Shown: positions 44,642-55,011 of the stretch, one piece after another | Layout: each line of letters starts with the position of its first letter | How positions within the stretch are numbered: position 1 is the first letter of the stretch | NCBI RefSeq assembly: GCF_900103185.1 | Contig: NZ_FNJD01000006.1 | Coordinates: 114,891 to 178,890 of the forward strand | DNA length: 64,000 nucleotides | Reading direction: 5' to 3' | Source of the DNA: Sulfitobacter litoralis | GTDB lineage: Bacteria; Pseudomonadota; Alphaproteobacteria; Rhodobacterales; Rhodobacteraceae | Made by a program: the position numbers and the translations under genes | The notes under the pieces: generated by a model | Told to the model about the DNA's origin: nothing | The model's database searches: none | Seen by the model: only the letters and a program-made list of their open reading frames with translations

Positions 44642-46303
44642 CTAGCTGGCGAATTCTTCGCCCAATAGTTCGCGTGCAGCGGCGCGGGCGGCGTCGGTGA
44701 TCGTGTCTCCGGCCAGCATACGCGCGACCTCGTCCACCCGTTCGGGGGCCGAGAGCGGCGTGACCGTCGACAAAGTCATACCTTTGGATACGGCCTTGGA
44801 CACGCGCCAGTGGTGTGCGCCCAAAGCGGCCACCTGCGGCGAGTGGGTGACAACAAGCACCTGACCGCCCTGCGACAGCGCCGCCAGACGTCGCCCCACT
44901 GCGTCGGCGGTTGCCCCGCCAACACCACGGTCGATTTCGTCAAATATCATCGTCAGGCCGGTTTGTCCCTTGGCCAGACACACCTTGAGCGCGAGCAGAA
45001 AGCGGCTTAGCTCCCCGCCCGATGCGATCTTGCCCAATGGCCCCGCTGGCGCGCCGGGATTGGTGGCCACGGTAAAGGATACCGCGTCACGCCCCTCGGG
45101 GCCCGGTGCCTCGGCTGTGATCTGGGTGGCAAATACCGCGCGTTCCATCTTTAGCGGGGCAAGCTCAGCGGCGACGGCCTTGTCCAGCTTGCCTGCTTTC
45201 TTTTGGCGTACATCTGTCAGTGCGTCAGCGGCGGCGTCATAGGCGGCTTGGGCATCACGCACGGCTTTCTCAAGGCCGGCCTGTGCTGCCTCGCCCGCAT
45301 CTAGTGCATCCAGCTTGCCGCGCAGCGTGTCGGCAAAGCCCGCCAGCTCATCGGCCTGTACCTCGTGTTTGCGAGCCATGCCGCGAATGGCGAACAGTCG
45401 TTCTTCGGTTTCTTCGAGCTCGATCGGGTTGAACGACATCGTGTCGATCGCGGCAACCACGCCCTCCATCGCTTCGTCCAGTTCGACCATAGCACGTGAC
45501 AGCGCGGCCATTGGGGCCTCTAGCGTGCCGTCGGCTTTGTGGGCGACTCCGTCAAGCCAGCGCAGGGCGTCGCCTAACTGGGTCTCTGCGCCGCCCTGTC
45601 CCATCATCTCGTAGGCGTTGACCACATCGCTGCGGATCTTTTCGGCGCTTTGCATCAGACGGCGGCGCGCGTCGAGCTGCTCTTCCTCGCCCGCTTGCGG
45701 GTCCAGCTTGTCCAGCTCTGCCACGGCGTGGCGCAGGTATTCTTCTTCGGCGGCAATGGCCTCGCGTTCGGCGGCGGCCTGTTTGGCAGCCTTGCGCGCA
45801 GCAGCCAATGCAGACCACGCCTGACGCACCTTGGCCCGCAGCGCAGCCGTGCCGGCGAATTCATCCAGAATGGCGCGGTGGCCCTTGGGGTCAAGCAGCC
45901 CGCGGTCGTCATGCTGTCCGTGCAACTCGACTAACGTCTCGGACAGGGCGCGCAGCACCTCGCCCGAACAGCGCCGATCGTTGACCCAAGCCGTTTTGCG
46001 CCCGTCAGAGCCGTTGATCCGGCGCAGGATCAGCTCGCTCCCGCCCGGCAGTCCGGCCTCTTCCAGTACCGCATGGGCCGCGTGCCCCTCTGGCAGATCG
46101 AACCAAGCCGTTACCTCGCCCTGAGACGCGCCCTGACGCACCAAATCGGCGCGCCCGCGCCAGCCCAGCACAAACCCGAGGCTATCAAGCAAGATCGATT
46201 TACCCGCCCCGGTTTCGCCCGTCAAAACGTTCAAACCCGGCTGAAACGCAAGTTCCAGCCGGTCGATGATCAGCATATCCGAAATATCTAGGCCGCGTAG
46301 CAT
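44642..46303 (-). CDS. recN: DNA repair protein RecN
   Basis: An SMC-like ATPase of 553 residues acting in double-strand-break repair. Walker A GETGAGKS lies at residues 29-36. Long coiled-coil arms occupy about residues 150-370 (Ala/Glu/Lys/Arg-rich), and the C-terminal half-domain carries the ABC signature region GKIASGGELSRFLLAL and Walker B TMIFDEIDRGVGG. It starts 37 bases downstream of bamD. No LexA box was identified by eye upstream, so SOS control is not claimed. Confidence 0.96.
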   Translation of the reverse strand: MLRGLDISDMLIIDRLELAFQPGLNVLTGETGAGKSILLDSLGFVLGWRGRADLVRQGASQGEVTAWFDLPEGHAAHAVLEEAGLPGGSELILRRINGSDGRKTAWVNDRRCSGEVLRALSETLVELHGQHDDRGLLDPKGHRAILDEFAGTAALRAKVRQAWSALAAARKAAKQAAAEREAIAAEEEYLRHAVAELDKLDPQAGEEEQLDARRRLMQSAEKIRSDVVNAYEMMGQGGAETQLGDALRWLDGVAHKADGTLEAPMAALSRAMVELDEAMEGVVAAIDTMSFNPIELEETEERLFAIRGMARKHEVQADELAGFADTLRGKLDALDAGEAAQAGLEKAVRDAQAAYDAAADALTDVRQKKAGKLDKAVAAELAPLKMERAVFATQITAEAPGPEGRDAVSFTVATNPGAPAGPLGKIASGGELSRFLLALKVCLAKGQTGLTMIFDEIDRGVGGATADAVGRRLAALSQGGQVLVVTHSPQVAALGAHHWRVSKAVSKGMTLSTVTPLSAPERVDEVARMLAGDTITDAARAAARELLGEEFAS

Positions 46304-46340
46304 GGGTCACTATCCGTGTGGGCCGTCAAAAGGCGCGTGG

Positions 46341-47213
46341 TCAGATCCATTCGCCCTTGATCGTTTGGCGGTAAATCGCGGTAAGCCAGTTATCCCCAAA
46401 GGACTTCATTTCGAGGCCCTGACCGGTCAGCAGCTTATAGCTCGCCTCGTACCATTCAGTGGACTGGTAGTTATGCCCCAGAATGGCACCTGCAGTCTGC
46501 GCCTCGTCCGTGAGACCCAGCGACAGATACGCCTCTACCAGACGGTGCAGCGCCTCGGCGGTGTGGGTGGTGGTCTGGAAATCCTCGACGACAACGCGGA
46601 AGCGGTTGATCGACGCGGTGTAATGCTCGCGGCGCAGATAATAGCGCCCGACTTCCATTTCCTTGCCCGCCAGATGGTCAAAGGCCAGATCGAATTTTAG
46701 CACCGCAGACCGTGCATATTCGCTGTCGGGGTAATCTTCGATCACGCGGCGCAGCGCTTGAAGCGCCTGAAAAGTCAGGCCCTGGTCGCGGCCAACTTCG
46801 TCGATCTGGTCATAATAGCTGAGCGCCAGCAGATAGTGGGCATAGGACGCGTCATCGTCATCGGGAAAGAAATCGATATAGCGCTGCGCGGCAGACCGGC
46901 TGCTGGGGTAGTCTTGATCCTGATGGAAGGCAAAAGCCTGCATGATTAACGCGCGTTTGGCCCATTCGGAATAGGGATACAGGCGTTCGATCTCCGAAAA
47001 GTATTCAGCCGCTTCGGCAGGGCGTTTACGGTTTAGTTCGAATTCGCCGCGTTCAAAAATCTGCTCAGCCGAATAGGTTTCAAGCGGGATTTCCTGAGGG
47101 TTGAAGAAGCTGTTGGTCGTCCGACCCGTATCCTGAGCACCACCGCACGCGCCAAGAACGCCCGCCAAAAGCACCGCACCGACCACCCGCTTGCGCGACA
47201 TCGTACCCGTCAT
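46341..47213 (-). CDS. bamD: outer membrane protein assembly factor BamD
   Basis: A lipoprotein component of the BAM complex that folds beta-barrels into the outer membrane. The 290 residues start MTGTMSRKRVVGAVLLAGVL followed by the lipobox Cys23 (LGAC). Five TPR-like units follow, including SAEQIFERGEFELNRKRPAE and the conserved YPYSEWAKRALIMQAF and YPDSEYA blocks. I chose the ATG at 47213 because GAGGG lies at the right distance; 47201 is a second option. A much longer frame upstream is spurious. It lies 211 bases downstream of lpxC, as in other alphaproteobacterial division regions. Confidence 0.95.
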   Translation of the reverse strand: MTGTMSRKRVVGAVLLAGVLGACGGAQDTGRTTNSFFNPQEIPLETYSAEQIFERGEFELNRKRPAEAAEYFSEIERLYPYSEWAKRALIMQAFAFHQDQDYPSSRSAAQRYIDFFPDDDDASYAHYLLALSYYDQIDEVGRDQGLTFQALQALRRVIEDYPDSEYARSAVLKFDLAFDHLAGKEMEVGRYYLRREHYTASINRFRVVVEDFQTTTHTAEALHRLVEAYLSLGLTDEAQTAGAILGHNYQSTEWYEASYKLLTGQGLEMKSFGDNWLTAIYRQTIKGEWI

Positions 47214-47424
47214 GCGTTTCACCCTCGCTTTAAACTCTGCGTCACGTTTCACGATACGCCTTTGCCCGTGACTAGCACAAGGTTTCGCGCAACAAAACGA
47301 CCATTCGGTAGTCCCTCGCAAGGGCAGCTGTCGACCGGCCAAATCGTAAACAAAGGATTACCCAAGCACCACCGGAGTTTCAACCATCGTTAATGCCCTG
47401 ACCTGCGTCACCGCGATCACGATT

Positions 47425-48348
47425 TCAGGCAACGGCGGGAATTTCATCCCACTCAAGGCCAAAGCCCGGCAGACGCGACGCCATCTGCGCGTCGCATTGT
47501 ACCATGCGTACTGCGCCGGGAGTCGTGAACAGCGCACGCAGCAGCGTGTTGGTCAGGCTGTGACCCGCGCGAACACCGGTATAGTGACCAATAAGCGGCG
47601 CACCTGCCAGCGCCAGATCGCCCAAGGCATCCAGCATCTTGTGACGTACAGGTTCGTCCGAATGGCGCAGACCGCCCGGGCTGAGCACCTGGTCGCCATC
47701 AAATACGACCGCGTTCTCACCGGCGTTACCACCCAAGGCCAGACCGTTGGCTTGCATCGCATCCACATCCGCCTGACGGCAGAAAGTACGGCTGTCGCAA
47801 AGTTCACGCGCGAAGCTGCCGTTGTTCATCACCAGCGACTTTTCCTGATGGCCGATTGCAGCGTCTGCAAAATCGATGACAAAGTCGATCTTCAGCGTGT
47901 CCGCAGGCGAGATGGTGGCCGATGCTTCGCCGTCCGTTACAGTGACGGTCTTAAGCACCTCAAATGCTCGTACAGGGGCCGCCAGCATGCGCACACCGCG
48001 CTGCATGATACCACGCACGAACGGCGCGGCAGACCCATCAAGGATCGGCACTTCGGGGCCGTCGATTTCAATCAATGCGTTGTGGATACCGCAACCGGCC
48101 AGCGCCGCCATCAGATGCTCGACAGTCGAGACCTGCAGGCCTGTCGCATTCTCGAGCTTGGTACAGAGCGGCGAACGGTTTACCGCATCCCAACGCGCAG
48201 GGATCAAGCGATCACCCACATCCACGTCGCTGCGTGAGAACCAGATCCCGTGATGTACACCAGCAGGACGGATCGTCACAGTTGCGGGACGGCCCGAATG
48301 AAGGCCGGTGCCGCTAAAGCTGATCGCTGTCTTGATGGTTGTCTGCAC
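47425..48348 (-). CDS. lpxC: UDP-3-O-acyl-N-acetylglucosamine deacetylase
   Basis: The zinc deacetylase that commits UDP-GlcNAc derivatives to lipid A synthesis, 307 residues. The first zinc ligand His78 lies in the VEHLMAALAG motif. The second region HKMLDALGDLALAGAPL carries a zinc His and Asp, and the catalytic His is near GVRAGHSLTNTLLRA. The start codon is GTG (48346-48348). It follows ftsZ at the end of the division cluster, separated by a terminator and a 337-base gap, so it probably has its own promoter. Confidence 0.96.
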   Translation of the reverse strand: MQTTIKTAISFSGTGLHSGRPATVTIRPAGVHHGIWFSRSDVDVGDRLIPARWDAVNRSPLCTKLENATGLQVSTVEHLMAALAGCGIHNALIEIDGPEVPILDGSAAPFVRGIMQRGVRMLAAPVRAFEVLKTVTVTDGEASATISPADTLKIDFVIDFADAAIGHQEKSLVMNNGSFARELCDSRTFCRQADVDAMQANGLALGGNAGENAVVFDGDQVLSPGGLRHSDEPVRHKMLDALGDLALAGAPLIGHYTGVRAGHSLTNTLLRALFTTPGAVRMVQCDAQMASRLPGFGLEWDEIPAVA

Positions 48349-48685
48349 GATTAATACTCACTGTCCAAAGATCATCTGTCTAAGTTGAACTCTGTCCTAT
48401 CTGGGCCGTTCCGATTGCTCAATTCAATGATTGCTACCGTCTGAAACATGACTGTCACAATTGACGGTTAATATCCGCCAACCTACCGTAAAATACTGTT
48501 AAAAATAGATATTATACGTTTCAAACAAGTCGCGGGCTTGCCAAAGCGTGATGAGCGAGCTGCGATTTATGAACCAACATTACCGCATTTTCTGCATCGC
48601 AGCACACCCGAAGTTGTACCGCTAACAAAAAAGACCACCCCGAAGGGTGGCCTTTTAGACGCATACGAGGACGTCTTGCCGTTTC
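48349..48685. promoter_or_regulatory. ftsZ-lpxC intergenic region with candidate lpxC promoter
   Basis: This 337-base gap contains no supported gene. It holds the ftsZ terminator at its right end. On the minus strand a perfect TATAAT (48511-48516) is a plausible -10 for lpxC; a TTGGCA lies 22 bases further upstream, which is wider than ideal for a -35. If used, the lpxC leader would be about 150 bases. The region is noticeably richer in A and T than the flanking genes. Confidence 0.4.
48627..48656 (-). terminator. intrinsic terminator after ftsZ
   Basis: On the minus strand, GGCCACCC-TTCG-GGGTGGTC is followed by TTTTTT. The stable UUCG tetraloop and T-run make a strong terminator 30 bases after the ftsZ stop. 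Confidence 0.92.
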
Positions 48686-50335
48686 TTAGTTCGCCTGACG
48701 ACGCAGGAACGCGGGGATCTCGATCCGCTCTTGATCTTCATCTTGCAGATCGCGCGGCTGTGGCGCGGCGGAGGACGCGCGGGTCTGGACCGGCGGCTGC
48801 TGGCGTGCGGGGCGCTGCTGTTGGGTTTCCGCCTCGCCGTGGCCGGTCATGCGGTTGATCAACGAATTGATCCCGAAACGCTTCTCGCCCTGATCTGCCG
48901 CGGCGGGTTGCTGACGCTGCTGCTGGGGCTGTGCCTGAGGCTGGCGTTGCGGTTGTTGCTGTTGGGTTGGCGACGCTTTCTGAGCGGCCGCGCGCAGGCG
49001 GGCCAAAGCTTCGGGCGATGGGGTGCCCGGTGCAGACGCGCGTGGCGCGACAAATGCTTCTTGCTGTTGCGTGTCGACATTCACCTCTTCGTGGCGCGGC
49101 TGAAAAGACGCAACCTCGGGACGGTAAGCAGGGGGTGGAAGATCATCGGCGTTGGACGCGTTGTCGTCATAGCGGTTGTCAGAGAAACCACCGTGCTGGG
49201 ACGACTGATCTTCCTGGAACAACTGCTGCTGCGGCTCTTCTTCGTATTCCGCTTGGGCAGCAACAGGTGCAGGTGCCTCGGCGGCTGGGGCTTGTTCAAC
49301 CTCAAGCGATTTAGCAGGCAACGGCTGCGACATCGAACGGCGTGGCACAGGCATTTCTGTGTTCACGTCAACCGCATCGATACCTGTCGCAACAACGCTC
49401 ACGCGCATAACGCCACCCAGTTCGGTGTCGAGCGTGGACCCGACGATGATGTTGGCGTCTGGGTCGACTTCTTCGCGGATACGGTTCGCCGCCTCGTCCA
49501 GTTCGAACAAGGTCAGGTCGTGGCCGCCGGTGATGTTGATCAGAACGCCCTTGGCACCGCGCAGGCTGATTTCGTCCAGCAGAGGGTTCGCGATGGCCTT
49601 CTCGGCAGCCTGGATGGCGCGATCTTCGCCCTCGGCCTCGCCGGTACCCATCATCGCCTTGCCCATTTCGTCCATCACGGCGCGAACGTCAGCAAAGTCG
49701 AGGTTGATCAAGCCGGGACGGACCATCAGATCTGTCACGCCTTTGACGCCTTGATACAGCACGTCATCGGCAAGCGAGAAGGCTTCGGTAAAGGTGGTTT
49801 TTTCATTCGCCAGACGGAACAGGTTCTGGTTGGGAATGATGATCAGTGTGTCGACAACTTTTTGCAGCGCCTCGATGCCATCCTCGGCTTGGCGCATCCG
49901 CTTGATGCCTTCGAACTGAAACGGCTTGGTCACGACGCCTACGGTCAGGACACCCAGCTCGCGTGCGGCTTGGGCGATGATTGGCGCAGCACCTGTCCCG
50001 GTGCCCCCGCCCATACCTGCCGTGATAAAGCACATGTGAGCGCCGGCCAGGTGATCCACAATCTGTTCAATGCTTTCTTCCGCAGCAGCAGCACCGACCG
50101 GCGCCCGTGCGCCAGCACCCAGACCTTCGGTTACTTTGATGCCCAGCTGAACGCGGTTCTCTGCCTTGGCTTGTTGCAACGCTTGCGCGTCCGTGTTGGC
50201 AACCACGAAATCAACACCATCGAGTTCTTTTTCGATCATGTTGTTCACGGCGTTGCCGCCTGCCCCGCCAACACCAAACACTGTGATGCGGGGTTTCAGG
50301 TCGCCCTGTCCGGGCATTGAAAGATTGAGGGTCAT
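48686..50335 (-). CDS. ftsZ: cell division protein FtsZ
   Basis: The tubulin-like GTPase that forms the division ring, 549 residues. [11 protein letters not shown] lies at about residues 23-33, and the tubulin signature [10 protein letters not shown] at 109-118. The GTPase and T7-loop domains end near residue 330. A long linker rich in Gln, Pro and Ala runs to about residue 530, followed by the conserved C-terminal peptide [12 protein letters not shown] that binds FtsA. I chose the ATG at 50335 to match the family N-terminus; the longer frame adds 17 unrelated residues. It is the last gene of the leftward division cluster and ends at a strong terminator. Confidence 0.97.
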   Translation of the reverse strand: MTLNLSMPGQGDLKPRITVFGVGGAGGNAVNNMIEKELDGVDFVVANTDAQALQQAKAENRVQLGIKVTEGLGAGARAPVGAAAAEESIEQIVDHLAGAHMCFITAGMGGGTGTGAAPIIAQAARELGVLTVGVVTKPFQFEGIKRMRQAEDGIEALQKVVDTLIIIPNQNLFRLANEKTTFTEAFSLADDVLYQGVKGVTDLMVRPGLINLDFADVRAVMDEMGKAMMGTGEAEGEDRAIQAAEKAIANPLLDEISLRGAKGVLINITGGHDLTLFELDEAANRIREEVDPDANIIVGSTLDTELGGVMRVSVVATGIDAVDVNTEMPVPRRSMSQPLPAKSLEVEQAPAAEAPAPVAAQAEYEEEPQQQLFQEDQSSQHGGFSDNRYDDNASNADDLPPPAYRPEVASFQPRHEEVNVDTQQQEAFVAPRASAPGTPSPEALARLRAAAQKASPTQQQQPQRQPQAQPQQQRQQPAAADQGEKRFGINSLINRMTGHGEAETQQQRPARQQPPVQTRASSAAPQPRDLQDEDQERIEIPAFLRRQAN

Positions 50336-50507
50336 GAGCCGTCCGCCTGTATTGTTTAGCTCGCTTACGGAGCATTTTTTGTGCAATTCCCCTTGTTGTA
50401 TAGGGATAACGCCCTTGCGTCACCTAGAAAACACGGTTTTGACACATTATATGGGCGTTTTTTTGCCGGTTTTCTCATGATTTCGACGCGCGCACCGCAT
50501 CTGGGGG

Positions 50508-51842
50508 TTACCAGTTGTCGCGGAACCACTTGACAGCGCGCTTCAACGATCGGGCCGGATACCGGTCGGCAGGAATGTCGAAATCCCACCACTCGTCCTG
50601 CGGGTGCGCGGCGAATAATGCCAACCCCACGGCAGAGGCGAAACCGGGTCCGGTTGCAGCCTGTGGCAGGCCGTGGACGCGCAACGGGCGGCCCAAACGG
50701 ACCTGCTGGCCCAAGATCTTGCTGGCCAGCCCATCAAGGCCCGGAATTTGACTTCCCCCACCCGTCAGCACGATCTGCTGGCTTGGGAGGTGATCAAATC
50801 CCGCCGCATCCAGACGGGCGCGGACCTCTTCGAGAATTTCTTCGACACGCGGGCGCATAATGCCGATTAGCTCTGCACGGCTGACGGTACGGCGGTCGTG
50901 TTCATAGTCACCGGTATCCCCACCGATATCGATCATCTCGCGGTCATCCATGCCTGTCGCATGCACCCCACCATAGAACGTCTTGATCCGCTCGGCGTTG
51001 GCCGTCGGCACCTGCAATCCCATAGAGATATCAGAGGTGATGTGGTCGCCGCCCATACGGACGCTATCGGCAAAAATCATGTGCTTGCGGATGAAGATCG
51101 ACACAGAGGTCGATCCGCCGCCCAAATCAATGCAGGCCGCCCCCAGTTCTTGTTCGTCTTCGACCAGCGATGAGATCCCCGACACATAGCCAGAGGACGC
51201 GATGCCCGCCAGTTCAAGGTCGCACCGTTTGATGCAATGGGCAAGGTGTTGAACTGCAGCGGCATCGACGGTCAGCATATGCATATCGACCGACAGCGAA
51301 TTGCCCAATTGTCCGCGCGGATCGGACAGACCCGACCGGTTATCCAGCGCAAAGTTCACGGGCTGCGCGTGCAAGACCTCGCGGCCTTCGCCGTATTCCG
51401 GGACATCGCAATTGGCCAGAACCTGCGCGACGTCCTGCTCCGATACGACCTGCCCTTCAAGTTCAAGCGTGGCGTCCAGACCATAGCTGCGCGGCTCGGC
51501 CCCCGAGAAACAGGCAATCACGTGATCCACACGGATGTTCGCCATTTTCTGAGCCGCCTGCAGCGCGGTGCGCACGGCGCGTTCTGTCTCCTGCATGGCG
51601 CAAATCTCGCCAAAGCGTACCCCGCGCGACCGTGTGGTTGCAGCCCCGATTACCCGAAAGCCCGACTGCCCGGCAAGCGACCCGATCTCGCCCTCCTCGG
51701 ACATGCGGCCCGTCCCGTCGAAACGCAAGACAAGGCAGGCAATCTTAGAACTGCCCACATCCAGAATAGCCACCACGCCGCGTTGCATCGCAAGCTTACG
51801 CATGTGGCGCATGGATCGCTGACTATCGTATAGGTCCATCAT
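50508..51842 (-). CDS. ftsA: cell division protein FtsA
   Basis: An actin-like protein of 444 residues that tethers FtsZ to the membrane. The phosphate-1 loop ILDVGSSKIACLV lies near residue 27, the SHS2-type 1C domain occupies about residues 95-175, and the second phosphate region has IDLGGGSTSVSIF. The C-terminal end is an amphipathic helix (SLKRAVKWFRDNW) that inserts into the inner membrane. The start follows the ftsQ stop by 4 bases. A 172-base gap before ftsZ may hold an additional ftsZ promoter (a TATAAT on the minus strand at 50446-50451). Confidence 0.97.
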   Translation of the reverse strand: MMDLYDSQRSMRHMRKLAMQRGVVAILDVGSSKIACLVLRFDGTGRMSEEGEIGSLAGQSGFRVIGAATTRSRGVRFGEICAMQETERAVRTALQAAQKMANIRVDHVIACFSGAEPRSYGLDATLELEGQVVSEQDVAQVLANCDVPEYGEGREVLHAQPVNFALDNRSGLSDPRGQLGNSLSVDMHMLTVDAAAVQHLAHCIKRCDLELAGIASSGYVSGISSLVEDEQELGAACIDLGGGSTSVSIFIRKHMIFADSVRMGGDHITSDISMGLQVPTANAERIKTFYGGVHATGMDDREMIDIGGDTGDYEHDRRTVSRAELIGIMRPRVEEILEEVRARLDAAGFDHLPSQQIVLTGGGSQIPGLDGLASKILGQQVRLGRPLRVHGLPQAATGPGFASAVGLALFAAHPQDEWWDFDIPADRYPARSLKRAVKWFRDNW

Positions 51843-51846
51843 GTTT

Positions 51847-52734
51847 TCACTGTCCCGAAATCTGCCTGATGCGCCACAATTCTTGTGTGGCTTCTTTGTT
51901 CATTTGCACGGTGGGCCGTTGCGCCAACCGCATATCTACCCGCGCCACATCGCGGCTTAGCACCTCTTCCGCGCCTTCCAGCGCGATCACCCGTTCCAGC
52001 GCCTGAACGGCCTGTGTTTCGGGCAGAAGGATGCGCTGCTCACGGTCAAGAACGACGTCCCAACGGCGTTCCCCCATGCGCACCAAACCGCGCAACCTCT
52101 CCCCCAACGGAGCCGCCGCGCGGATTAATTCAAGCGCTTCGCTCACGCGTATGTTCGCCGCCTCGCCCACCACAAGGGGCAGATCCGTGCGATCGCCGCG
52201 CGATACAAGCTGGCCGATGGGGCTGCCCTCGGCGTCGATCAGCAGCAGCCCGTCCTGGCTGCGCCAAACGGCGACCGGCACCCGTGGCTGTACCGACACC
52301 TGCAACACGCCGCCCGGTTTCACCCGCAGCGATGCCTGCTTGACGCCGGGAAGATCGGTGATCGCCTGCCGCAATGCAGGCAGATCAAGATCGAAGGAAC
52401 TGGTTGGAAATTCGACAGGCACAGCAGCGCGCACGTCAGCGGCCAAAACGCCTTCGACACCATCAATCGCCATCAGCTTGACCATGAATTCGGGGCGTTG
52501 CTGGATGCTGGTGCGGGCGTTGGCATAGACATCTGCGAGCTGCCCGCGCCGCGCCTCGTCCGACAGGTAGATGGTGCCCGCCGTCAGCGCGAGACAAAAC
52601 GGCACGCCAAATCGTAACCCAAAACGAAAGGTCGGCGTCAGCATCAAGCGCTGCATCCGCCACGCCCAACGGGACGGTGCGGGATCTGCCTTGGCCAGCT
52701 TGGCGGGTTTGACGCGTTTGATCAACGATTGCAT
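51847..52734 (-). CDS. ftsQ: cell division protein FtsQ
   Basis: A bitopic divisome protein, 295 residues. A basic cytoplasmic part of about 45 residues comes first, then one transmembrane helix ([16 protein letters not shown]). The POTRA domain follows, containing [26 protein letters not shown] beta-alpha repeats, and then a beta domain. It connects the FtsL/FtsB subcomplex to the ring. The ATG at 52734 overlaps the ddl gene by 13 bases, showing coupling; a longer frame begins with TTG. The order ddl-ftsQ-ftsA-ftsZ is the classical one. Confidence 0.94.
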   Translation of the reverse strand: MQSLIKRVKPAKLAKADPAPSRWAWRMQRLMLTPTFRFGLRFGVPFCLALTAGTIYLSDEARRGQLADVYANARTSIQQRPEFMVKLMAIDGVEGVLAADVRAAVPVEFPTSSFDLDLPALRQAITDLPGVKQASLRVKPGGVLQVSVQPRVPVAVWRSQDGLLLIDAEGSPIGQLVSRGDRTDLPLVVGEAANIRVSEALELIRAAAPLGERLRGLVRMGERRWDVVLDREQRILLPETQAVQALERVIALEGAEEVLSRDVARVDMRLAQRPTVQMNKEATQELWRIRQISGQ

Positions 52735-53642
52735 GACGCGTCCTCGATCATCCAGGCGCAAAGCTCGCCAAAGGAAATGCCAACCGACTGCGCCTGTTCG
52801 GGCGACAGCGACGTTGGCGTCATGCCGGGTTGTGTGTTGGTCTCGAGCAGGAACAACCCCGCAGCGCCCCTGCTTTCATCCCAGCGGAAATCTGTGCGGC
52901 TGACACCACGACAGCTAAGCGCGTTATGCGCGCGCAGGGCGTAATCCATGCAAAGTTCGAAAATCTCGTGCGGGATGTCGGCCGGCACCACATGGGTTGA
53001 TCCGCCGGCTTTGTATTTCGCGTCGTAATCATACCAGCCGGTGGTCTGGATATCGGTCACGGTGAGCGCCCGCTGCCCCATCACGGTGGTGGTCAACTCG
53101 CGGCCTGCGACAAATTTCTCGACCATCACCTCGGCGGGCATGGCGTCGTCCAACTGCGGCGGGCCGTTGTTTTCGACATCGACCAGATACACGCCAACGG
53201 ACGAGCCTTCGTTGTTCGGCTTCACAACGTAGGGCGGCTCCATCACATGCGACCCGCGCACGGTAGAGGCCGGAACGATCACACTTTCAACAACGGGCAG
53301 GCCTGCGGCACGGAAGACTTCTTTGCTGCGCTGCTTGTCCATCGCCAGTGCAGAGGCCAGCACGCCGGAGTGCGTGTAAGGCAGCCCCATCCATTCAAGG
53401 ATCCCCTGAACGCAACCGTCTTCGCCCCAGCGACCGTGCAGACAGTTCAGAACAACATCAGGCTTGGCCGCGACCAAGTCAGCACAAAGATCGGGGCCGC
53501 AATCGACCTCGATGACTTCGAAACTCCGGTCCCGCAAAGCCGCTGCGCACGCGCGCCCTGTTGAAAGAGACACCTCGCGCTCAGCGGAGGGGCCACCCAA
53601 CAATACTGCAACTCTCGGGGGTGTCCTGCTCGACAATCCCAC
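52722..53642 (-). CDS. ddl: D-alanine--D-alanine ligase
   Basis: An ATP-grasp ligase of 306 residues that joins two D-Ala for the peptidoglycan stem peptide. Motifs include [17 protein letters not shown] at the N-terminus, the [16 protein letters not shown] block, [14 protein letters not shown] and the metal-binding [15 protein letters not shown] end. The start is GTG at 53642 with a modest AAAGGCAGA upstream; no ATG fits the conserved N-terminus. It lies 89 bases downstream of murB in the same leftward cluster. Confidence 0.96.
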   Translation of the reverse strand: MGLSSRTPPRVAVLLGGPSAEREVSLSTGRACAAALRDRSFEVIEVDCGPDLCADLVAAKPDVVLNCLHGRWGEDGCVQGILEWMGLPYTHSGVLASALAMDKQRSKEVFRAAGLPVVESVIVPASTVRGSHVMEPPYVVKPNNEGSSVGVYLVDVENNGPPQLDDAMPAEVMVEKFVAGRELTTTVMGQRALTVTDIQTTGWYDYDAKYKAGGSTHVVPADIPHEIFELCMDYALRAHNALSCRGVSRTDFRWDESRGAAGLFLLETNTQPGMTPTSLSPEQAQSVGISFGELCAWMIEDASCNR

Positions 53643-53731
53643 TCAATCTGCCTTTTTAAATGGGCCTGTTGCGACCCTTATTTATTCTGTGTCGGGTCAC
53701 TTACGGGCCCTGAATCACGACGCTCGAACGA

Positions 53732-54655
53732 TTATTTTTCGCCGATCCGCATAATTTCCCACTCTAGCGTAATCCCGCTGGAATCGTAAACCTTTTTTCG
53801 CACCAACTCGCCTAATGCCTCGAGGTCGGCCGCCGTCGCGGACCCGGTATTGATCAAGAAGTTGGGATGTTTCGGGCTCATCTGCGCACCGCCCAAGGTG
53901 GCACCGCGCAACCCTGCATCATCAATCACCTTCCACGCTTTTAGATCGTGGCGGTCGCCGGCCTGCCCCGTGCTGGAGAATCCTGCCGGATTGCGAAAGG
54001 TCGATCCTGCGCTGCGATCCTTGGTGGGTTGGGTTTCGTCGCGTTTGCGCAGCTGCTCTTCCATCCGCGCATGTAGCGCATCGGCATCGCCCTGGGGCGG
54101 CGCAAACGTGGCCGAGGTGATGACACATCCGTCAGGCAACGCGGACTGGCGATAGGCAAATTTCAAGTCATCAGGCCCAAGCGTGACCTGTTCGCCGTCG
54201 CGGGTGATCGCCTCTGCGCTGACGAAATAATCAGCAGTGTAGGTGCCATAGCAGCCCGCGTTCATCCGTACCGCACCGCCAATGCTCCCTGGGATTGTGC
54301 GCAGAAACGTCAGATCAAGCCCCGCGTCCGCCGCCTTGCGCGCGACATGGGCGTCCAGCGCGGCTGCGCCCGCGGTGACGGTACCATCCTCGCAGCTGAT
54401 GGTGTTAAACCCACGCCCCAATCGGATCACCACAGCGCGCAAGCCGCCGTCGCGCACGATCACATTCGACCCGACACCCATTGGCATGACAACCACATCG
54501 CGCGGCAACGCCTTCAGGAACGCCGCCAGATCATCCGCATCCGCGGGCTGGTAGAAATAATCGGCGGGGCCGCCCACACGCAGCCACGTCAGATCAGCCA
54601 AGGGACGGTTTTGCGTCAGCTTGCCGCGCATATCGGGAAAGGAAATATCTGTCAT
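53732..54655 (-). CDS. murB: UDP-N-acetylenolpyruvoylglucosamine reductase
   Basis: A FAD enzyme of 307 residues that reduces UDP-GlcNAc-enolpyruvate to UDP-MurNAc. Seen are the FAD-binding block [27 protein letters not shown], the [17 protein letters not shown] segment, the catalytic Ser region [12 protein letters not shown], and the C-terminal [17 protein letters not shown]. It is the type II-like form found in alphaproteobacteria. It is separated from murC by three small membrane-protein genes, which is unusual compared with the enteric cluster. Confidence 0.96.
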   Translation of the reverse strand: MTDISFPDMRGKLTQNRPLADLTWLRVGGPADYFYQPADADDLAAFLKALPRDVVVMPMGVGSNVIVRDGGLRAVVIRLGRGFNTISCEDGTVTAGAAALDAHVARKAADAGLDLTFLRTIPGSIGGAVRMNAGCYGTYTADYFVSAEAITRDGEQVTLGPDDLKFAYRQSALPDGCVITSATFAPPQGDADALHARMEEQLRKRDETQPTKDRSAGSTFRNPAGFSSTGQAGDRHDLKAWKVIDDAGLRGATLGGAQMSPKHPNFLINTGSATAADLEALGELVRKKVYDSSGITLEWEIMRIGEK

Positions 54656-54729
54656 GGGCTTCGCGTAGCTTTCTTTGGCGGGGAGGTCAATTTTCCACGC
54701 GGCTAAAAGGCAGGTGGACCGCTGGCGCG

Positions 54730-55011
54730 TTAATCAAGGCGGTTTGCACGCAGGGCCCGTGTCAGGCGACCGGCGACCCATCCGACAAGGAACGCGCAGA
54801 CCGCATATCCCGTGGCCGCGGCTTGGGCCATGAACACCGGTCGCTCGAATGGTTTTGCGCCTAAGCCCCAGATCATCCACGCCCAGTTCAGCGCCAATCC
54901 AATCAGCAAGACCAGCACAAAGCCGCCATAGCGCCGCGCCAGCCCACACCAACCAGAGGCCAGCATCCACACGACGAGAATGCTGATAAGAATGACCAGC
55001 GTCAGATTCAT
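54730..55011 (-). CDS. small membrane protein of the division cluster, 93 residues
   Basis: I do not recognise this protein by family. It has 93 residues and three hydrophobic segments: [40 protein letters not shown] and [18 protein letters not shown]. It ends in a basic tail [12 protein letters not shown]. The ATG at 55011 overlaps the previous stop by 4 bases (ATGA), so it is translationally coupled to the DUF2484 gene. MurB begins 74 bases downstream. Location inside the mur/fts cluster suggests an envelope or division role, but nothing in the sequence proves this. Confidence 0.78.
   Translation of the reverse strand: MNLTLVILISILVVWMLASGWCGLARRYGGFVLVLLIGLALNWAWMIWGLGAKPFERPVFMAQAAATGYAVCAFLVGWVAGRLTRALRANRLD

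Noticed and set aside
48731..50320. 529-codon open frame antisense to ftsZ
   Set aside because: Its product is low-complexity Arg/Leu/Cys-rich with no family, and it lies wholly opposite a certain gene. High GC makes long antisense frames common here.
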